A stretch of DNA of 17,946 nt, from assembly GCA_964432925.1 (NCBI GenBank), contig CAYSPM010000042.1:1-17946 (forward strand), in the 5' to 3' direction. Of this stretch, positions 7,155-11,404 are shown in pieces; positions within the stretch are counted from its first letter, which is position 1; every line of letters begins with the position of its first letter. The notes beneath the pieces are model-generated. The model was not told the origin of the DNA. It saw nothing but the letters and a program-made list of their open reading frames with translations, and made no database searches. Both the position numbers and the translations under genes were made by a program. The stretch is from CAYNTC01 sp964432925 (GTDB lineage Bacteria; Planctomycetota; Phycisphaerae; Sedimentisphaerales; Anaerobacaceae).

Positions 7155-8250
7155 TAGTCGAAAACTCAAGCTGAAAGTTTACTATGCGCGGGCAATGGAT
7201 GGTATCGAACTTTCCAAAATAATGGAAGATGAGCGCCAGGTGAAGGTTGCTTTAAGCCGGAAAGAGTTTTCGATTGCTAATCCTTATAAAGAGCAAGAGG
7301 TTCAGATCGAACAGGCAGGCGAGCTAGTCGAAAACAATCTTAAGTTGTTAAAGGGAAGTGATATACTCCTTGGAAATCTGTCCATACACAACTATACATA
7401 TATTGGTGCCGTTTTTGAGATACTACAAGCTGCTAATCTTGATATTCCAATAGTCGTGTATATTGGAAACTCTAATTTAGAAAATCGCTTTTATTTACAT
7501 TTCTACTGCAACTTTATTTGCAGGACCATTGATGAAGCCATAGAGTACATCTGGCGTTGTTGGACTTCGGAAGGCCGTGACCATCAACTTAACGAAGAAA
7601 AGGAATTCTACGACAAAATTGCGACTGAACCTGGAAATGTCACTAGGAAATCATACAAAAATAAGAAATTTGATAATGAAAGATATGACAAAGAAAGAGA
7701 CCAGTTGAAGGAGAAGTTACGTCAATATTGCTGGCGTAAAAATGTCCTGGAACTTGGTTGTGGAATTGGTGAGTGGACACAAGTGATAGCTGAAGTTGCC
7801 AAATCTGTTACTTGTATAGAATCTAGTCAGAACATGATTAAACGGGCGAAGGAGAGATTGGTAAAATCACCAATTCAGCCTGGTTTTATCCATGGTGATT
7901 TTCTCGATGAAACTTTTTCTATCGAACCTTCTGATGTTATTGTGTCCTATTTTACATTAAGTTTTCTACCACCTCTGCTTCAGAACAAGCTTCTTTTTTC
8001 TATGAAGAAATGGGGCACAAAGAACGGACTTTTTTTGTTTGGTGAATCCATCCAAATTACTACTCTACCTTCTATAGGACTTGGACGCCAAAGAATCCAG
8101 ACTCGTAGAGCATGTGGAAAAAAGTACACAGTCTACAAAGAACATTTTACACCGTATGAATTGGAAAAATTACTGAATATCAATGGTTTTAGGGTTATTG
8201 ATCTTCCAATTAATGTCAGATGGTTTACTTTCTGTGCTACTCATTGCTAA
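7108..8250 (+). CDS. Nucleoside deoxyribosyltransferase-like domain fused to SAM methyltransferase
   Basis: Residues 20-150 read as a nucleoside 2-deoxyribosyltransferase-like domain: LKVYYARAMDG (21-32), VENNLKLLKGSDILLGNLS (74-92), and GAVFEILQAANLDIPIVVY (100-118) with Glu104 at the expected catalytic position. Relatives cleave or exchange N-glycosidic bonds of nucleosides and nucleotides. After a charged linker (155-205), residues 206-365 form a class I methyltransferase with VLELGCGIGEWT (213-224), acidic Glu238 at the end of strand 2, GDFLDE (263-268), DVIVSYFTLSFLPP (276-289) and the usual late segment FTPYELEKLLNINGF. The start is either the ATG at 7108 or the better-spaced ATG at 7132, with GAGG eight bases upstream. 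The 3' end overlaps the next reading frame, so the C-terminal residues after about 372 may be affected by a frameshift. Confidence 0.72.
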   Translation: MKNYEALQMKETRQPDSRKLKLKVYYARAMDGIELSKIMEDERQVKVALSRKEFSIANPYKEQEVQIEQAGELVENNLKLLKGSDILLGNLSIHNYTYIGAVFEILQAANLDIPIVVYIGNSNLENRFYLHFYCNFICRTIDEAIEYIWRCWTSEGRDHQLNEEKEFYDKIATEPGNVTRKSYKNKKFDNERYDKERDQLKEKLRQYCWRKNVLELGCGIGEWTQVIAEVAKSVTCIESSQNMIKRAKERLVKSPIQPGFIHGDFLDETFSIEPSDVIVSYFTLSFLPPLLQNKLLFSMKKWGTKNGLFLFGESIQITTLPSIGLGRQRIQTRRACGKKYTVYKEHFTPYELEKLLNINGFRVIDLPINVRWFTFCATHC

Positions 8251-9134
8251 AAGAGTTGAAGCTCCTTGCTGACCCTAAGACCGACTTGCCGGAGGTGGAT
8301 TTTGACAGCTTTGAAAAACCCTTGGTTGTCGGCAGTGGAAATGCAGCGGCAACGGGGCGAATAATTTTTGCAGATAAAGATGCTGTTTTTGCCGACGAGA
8401 GTACATACGAAACAAAACTCGACAATATCCCAGCTATCGACTCCGTAATATTGTTCTCAGCTTCCGCGAGTAAACATGCTCCTGTAATTGCCAGCACCGC
8501 AAAAGAAAAAGGTAAGAAAGTAATATTGCTCACCTGTAATCCCGCTGCAAAAAATATGACTAACATTGACGAGGTACATATTTTTCCATACGCACCGGAG
8601 CCGTATACGTATAACACATCAACCTATATGGGCATGATCTTGGCAAAGACAAAAGAAAATGCTCAGCGGGTTTTCGACTATATTACGAGCGAAGTCGATC
8701 AAACACTGAACGAATTTACCTCCAGGTTTGAGAAGTTTGACGCATTTTACCTTCTTGTCCCGGAAGAGTTTGATCTGATTAGAATAATGCTCCAGACAAA
8801 ATTTGTGGAACTCTTTGGAAGACGAGTTGCAAGAGATGTCTTCACATGGGAACAGGCAAAGCATGCTACAACGGTTATACCTTGTGATACTGAACTTTTT
8901 ATTTCGTTCGGCTATGAAAACAAATGGTGGGGGAAGCACAAACTGCACATCCACCTGCCTGAAGATGCCGGATATGCTGCGATGATGGCCATAGGCTACT
9001 ACGTCATTGGAAAAATCCAGGCCCAAAAACCAGCCTGGTTCAAAGAAAATGTCGCCCACTACTGTAAAGAAGCAAAAAAGTGGTTTGGCAACGAAATGCC
9101 GGTGATAGTCAGATATGACTCAAGAAAGTATTAG
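8220..9134 (+). CDS. Double SIS-domain sugar-phosphate-binding protein
   Basis: SIS features are seen in two halves. The first has LVVGSGNAAATGRIIFAD (35-52) and VILFSASASKHAPVI (76-90), where the Ser-rich loop normally holds a sugar phosphate, then VILLTCNP (101-108). The second, from about residue 150, has FDAFYLLVP, TKFVELFG and ELFISFGYE. At about 300 residues it resembles the compact two-SIS isomerases (archaeal phosphoglucose/phosphomannose isomerase type), though no catalytic residue can be assigned safely. The start is uncertain: the ATG at 8220 lacks a ribosome-binding site and overlaps the upstream gene by 31 bases, and TTG codons at 8244 or 8256 are alternatives. The conserved part begins near residue 30, so any of these works. 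UPF0158 follows after three bases. Confidence 0.68.
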   Translation: MVYFLCYSLLKELKLLADPKTDLPEVDFDSFEKPLVVGSGNAAATGRIIFADKDAVFADESTYETKLDNIPAIDSVILFSASASKHAPVIASTAKEKGKKVILLTCNPAAKNMTNIDEVHIFPYAPEPYTYNTSTYMGMILAKTKENAQRVFDYITSEVDQTLNEFTSRFEKFDAFYLLVPEEFDLIRIMLQTKFVELFGRRVARDVFTWEQAKHATTVIPCDTELFISFGYENKWWGKHKLHIHLPEDAGYAAMMAIGYYVIGKIQAQKPAWFKENVAHYCKEAKKWFGNEMPVIVRYDSRKY

Positions 9135-9137
9135 CCT

Positions 9138-9602
9138 ATGACAATTCGCGTAAAACTGGATGATATAATCGAGGCTTTGGAGGTTCAAACGGACGAAAGC
9201 AACACATTTCTGGATAAGAGAACCGGCGAGGTGGTTCTTATTAATGACTATGAGATGCGTGCTGCTGAGGATGATAAACCAATTGAAGACTTCCCAGATT
9301 GGGAACAGGAGCTAATTATAATCGCCAAGGAAATTATAGCTGAAACCGGCGATTACATTCGTCTGCCTTCAAAGTTTGACATCAATGAGTATGGAATTAT
9401 GGATGATTTTTGCTGGTCTCTTGAGGATTCCGATAAACGCGAAACGCTTTGTGATTTGATAAAAGGAAGAGGCGCTTTTCGGCGGTTCAAAGATGCTATA
9501 CAAAACTATGGCATTGAAAATGACTGGTACAAATATCGCGACAATGCGCTACGAGAATTCGCCATCGAATGGTGCCAGGAAAATGGCATCGAATTCGATT
9601 AG
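9138..9602 (+). CDS. UPF0158 family protein
   Basis: This 154-residue acidic protein matches the uncharacterised family UPF0158 over its whole length. Recognisable stretches are LDDIIEALE near the start, FLDKRTGEVV (24-33), IRLPSKFDINEYGIMDDFC (73-91), GRGAFRRFKDAI (109-120), DWYKYRD and the terminal AIEWCQENGIEFD. The function of the family is unknown and no catalytic residues are described. Three bases separate it from the SIS gene, so it is probably co-transcribed, although it may have arrived separately, since it is linked to the MNT/HEPN pair that follows. A fragment similar to its 3' end recurs about 810 bases downstream. Confidence 0.85.
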   Translation: MTIRVKLDDIIEALEVQTDESNTFLDKRTGEVVLINDYEMRAAEDDKPIEDFPDWEQELIIIAKEIIAETGDYIRLPSKFDINEYGIMDDFCWSLEDSDKRETLCDLIKGRGAFRRFKDAIQNYGIENDWYKYRDNALREFAIEWCQENGIEFD

Positions 9603-9679
9603 CAGGAGCAATAAATATTGAAAATATTTTGAATTAAGCTTACATTGGCCCACAGGAAAGAGTTAGAAAGGCTGTGGAA

Positions 9680-9958
9680 ATGATAACGGAAGACGAAAAG
9701 CAGATAATAACGAAATGTGCTAAAAGATATAATGTGTCATATATCATTTTATTTGGCTCTTCCTTAAGCAAAGACAAAGAGACAAACGATATAGACCTTG
9801 CAGTAAAAGGAATCAAGCCGAGCCTATTTTTCAAGTTTTACGCAGAGCTGTTCAAAAACCTATCGAAACCAGTTGACCTAATAGACCTCTCCGTTAAATC
9901 TACCTTCTGTGAATTTGTTGAAGAAACAGGAGTAAAAATATATGGCCAAACTTCCTAA
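9680..9958 (+). CDS. mntA: MNT-type minimal nucleotidyltransferase (MntA-like antitoxin), second copy
   Basis: The 92-residue protein has LFGSSLSKDKETNDIDLAV (24-42): the GS loop at Gly26-Ser27 and the metal-binding Asp37 and Asp39. It is the same family as the gene at the left edge but a clearly different sequence, with little match outside the motif. I chose the ATG at 9680 because AAAGG lies eight bases upstream; a GTG at 9674 is too close to it. The 3' end overlaps the HEPN start by 17 bases. In MntA/HepT systems this enzyme silences the toxin by AMP transfer to its tyrosine. Here the toxin gene is broken, so this antitoxin may be free of its normal duty. Confidence 0.82.
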   Translation: MITEDEKQIITKCAKRYNVSYIILFGSSLSKDKETNDIDLAVKGIKPSLFFKFYAELFKNLSKPVDLIDLSVKSTFCEFVEETGVKIYGQTS

Positions 9959-10364
9959 ACAAATCCTTATCGAGAAAGACAACGTTGAAAAAACCTTGGC
10001 CAATCTCAAAGAAACTATGGAAAGGCCAGAAATATCTTCTGTCGAATTAGCAGCGATTGGTACATTCCTTCACAATATTTACAACGGTATAGAAAACATT
10101 CTAAAACAGATAGCACGTTTGAAAGGCGTTGAAATACCTAAATCTGACTCATGGCACAAAGACCTATTAAATCTTTCGGTATTCAAAGGAATTATTTCAG
10201 AGGAATTATCTGACCGGTGATACGAATATCTGACATTCCGGCACTTTTTCATTCATTCATACGGCTTTATGCTCGAGGAAAGTCATCTGAAAGGCTTGGC
10301 AATAAATATTTATGATATTTGGCCGAAATTTATGTCAGAGATTTCATCAGCGATAGCCCAATGA
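9942..10364 (+). pseudogene. hepT: HEPN toxin (HepT-like) interrupted by an in-frame TGA
   Basis: Reading from the ATG at 9942, the frame is open for 92 codons, hits TGA at 10218-10220, and stays open to a second TGA at 10362-10364. The part after the stop, YEYLTFRHFFIHSYGFML, carries the HEPN RX4HXY motif (Arg100, His105, Tyr107 when the stop is counted as position 93). The frame is therefore conserved and only one codon is lost. Without readthrough the product lacks the catalytic Arg/His and the tyrosine that MntA modifies. TGA terminates intact genes in this window, so recoding is unlikely. A sequencing or assembly error at one base is the main alternative. It overlaps the upstream MNT gene by 17 bases, as expected for the pair. 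Confidence 0.82.
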
Positions 10365-10420
10365 AGCAAATCGCCATCGAATGGTGCAAAGAACATGGCA
10401 TCGAGTTTGACGATAAGTAG
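10361..10420 (+). pseudogene. Remnant of a UPF0158 gene 3' end
   Basis: The reading ends QIAIEWCKEHGIEFDDK and stops at TAG (10418-10420), close to the UPF0158 C-terminus at 9555-9602. At the DNA level 10373-10412 matches 9561-9600 at 33 of 40 positions by my count, and several changes are silent or conservative. Weaker protein similarity may extend upstream to about 10346. It is a fragment of a related but not identical gene, left directly behind the broken HEPN gene. Confidence 0.6.
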
Positions 10421-10459
10421 CATCAACACTCCTTCGTTGTAGACAAAAGAACCACTTTC

Positions 10460-10531
10460 CCCCTAAATTGATTTTGCTTTCTGCGATTTCATATATAGAA
10501 TAGATAAAGCTAAATCAATAAATATGCTAAT
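10460..10531. repeat. Right copy of the imperfect direct repeat (about 72 bp)
   Basis: This is the same-orientation partner of 3564-3637, sharing the start CCCCTA, the exact 12-mer at 10491-10502 and the AAATCAAT and TATGC blocks. Read leftward it also keeps TTGATT (10518-10513), a 17-base spacer and TATATG (10495-10490), but no minus-strand gene follows it. It therefore looks like an orphan copy of the amrS leader. Read rightward, TTGATT (10468-10473), 18 bases and TATATA (10492-10497) could serve the membrane gene at 10597. Apart from this and the 22-bp motif, 10421-10596 shows nothing else. Confidence 0.5.
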
Positions 10532-10535
10532 TGGC

Positions 10536-10557
10536 GAGTACCCCCACATCGGTCCAG
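10536..10557. repeat. 22-bp motif shared with 3774-3795 (right copy)
   Basis: This is the partner of the motif at 3774-3795, with 18 of 22 positions the same. It lies only five bases after the right direct repeat, whereas on the left side 136 bases separate the two elements. If the two regions are duplicates, one has gained or lost that spacer. Confidence 0.4.
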
Positions 10558-10596
10558 ACATGAATAGCTTGTCTACTATTTAGGGAGAAGAAAACG

Positions 10597-11214
10597 GTGG
10601 ATAATATAACAGTAAAAGACGCAAAATATAATTTCCTCATTGAGGAATATAGGAAGTGTTGGGAGTATATTCAGTTCCATTATGAGCAGCGGGATAAAAG
10701 TCAGCGATTCTATTTCATCTTTGTATTAGGCGCAGCAAGTGTTGTCACGGCATTAATAAGAATTCAGCCTGAGAAATTGTCCAACTTTCCAATACACCTT
10801 TTATTACTGCTCATAATTCCAATTTTTTTGCTCGGGATCCTTTTTCTAGGGCAGCTAATTGCTCTTAGAAAAACGACGACTTTGTTTCATAAAAATATTG
10901 TTACAATACGCGCACAACTCTTAAAAGATTGCCCGACGCTTCTACCGATGACCGATAATGAGCCAAATTACTTCAAGAAAGGATTCAATTTATTTACTGC
11001 CCTAATTGCTATGATGGTTACGAGCTTCGTACTAGCTAATGGTGTGCTGGTAATTTTCCTAGGTCATGGAAGGCCCGTCCCATCTTCATTATTATTCTCA
11101 TCTCTCGCATGGGTAGGGAGTGTAATTATCCAATTTGTCTGGTATTATATCTCACTGAAGAACCAGGACAAAAAGTACGTCCCACTATTTCCGAAAAGTG
11201 AGACCATTGGTTAG
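10597..11214 (+). CDS. Four-helix integral membrane protein of unknown function
   Basis: The 205-residue protein has four likely transmembrane helices (about 38-54, 66-90, 131-156 and 163-185). A charged N-terminal helix of about 36 residues (EEYRKCWEYIQFHYEQRDK) and a short basic tail probably lie in the cytoplasm, with a 40-residue loop between helices 2 and 3. I do not recognise the family. Small membrane proteins with a charged leading helix occur in pore-forming effector families such as SLATT, but those have two helices and the match is only general. The start is GTG at 10597, supported by AGGGAG ten bases upstream. It is flanked by the right-hand repeats and is probably a single-gene unit. 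Confidence 0.65.
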   Translation: MDNITVKDAKYNFLIEEYRKCWEYIQFHYEQRDKSQRFYFIFVLGAASVVTALIRIQPEKLSNFPIHLLLLLIIPIFLLGILFLGQLIALRKTTTLFHKNIVTIRAQLLKDCPTLLPMTDNEPNYFKKGFNLFTALIAMMVTSFVLANGVLVIFLGHGRPVPSSLLFSSLAWVGSVIIQFVWYYISLKNQDKKYVPLFPKSETIG

Positions 11215-11322
11215 CAAGTGAGGTTCAACCCCGTGCCTCTAATGAAAGCCCTAGTTCCACTTAGGCAGCCGTGAATTGGGAGGAGGTTAAAGAAAATTTT
11301 TTGAAAAGCGATTTAATTTTTT

Positions 11323-11340
11323 CCTCTGTGGCCTCTGTGG
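11323..11340. repeat. Two tandem copies of the 9-mer CCTCTGTGG
   Basis: CCTCTGTGG occurs exactly twice in tandem, between a T-rich run on the left and an A-rich run on the right. It sits in the 190-base gap between the four-helix membrane gene and the end of the FAD dehydrogenase gene. Such perfect short duplications in spacers suggest an interspersed intergenic repeat, but copies elsewhere in the genome cannot be seen here. Confidence 0.5.
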
Positions 11341-11352
11341 CTACAAAAAAAC

Positions 11353-11380
11353 GAGCATCAAGAATCGAGTATCAAGCATC
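11353..11380. repeat. Four degenerate tandem 7-mers (RAGNATC)
   Basis: GAGCATC, AAGAATC, GAGTATC and AAGCATC follow one another without spacers. A 7-bp inverted repeat comes next, ATTCGAT (11382-11388) pairing with ATCGAAT (11415-11421). Its right arm lies inside the last codons of the dehydrogenase gene. The arrangement looks like a degraded minisatellite and could double as a weak transcript end, though there is no T-run typical of a terminator. Confidence 0.45.
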
Positions 11381-11404
11381 CATTCGATCATCAATAGTAA
11401 ATAG

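Noticed and set aside
8237..9059. Two minus-strand frames opposite the SIS gene
   Set aside because: The SIS loops on the plus strand explain the coding potential, and the antisense translations have no motif.
9610..9635. AT-only inverted repeat (AAATATT-GAA-AATATTT) as a terminator after UPF0158
   Set aside because: The stem is seven A/T pairs only, with no GC clamp and no following T-run, so it would be unstable.
10218..10220. TGA recoded as an amino acid, keeping the HEPN protein intact
   Set aside because: TGA ends other intact genes here, for example at 5473-5475, where it overlaps a coupled start codon, and no recoding element is visible.
11245..11275. Hairpin CCTA...TAGG as terminator of the four-helix membrane gene
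   Set aside because: The stem is only four bases with no T-run, which is too weak to claim.
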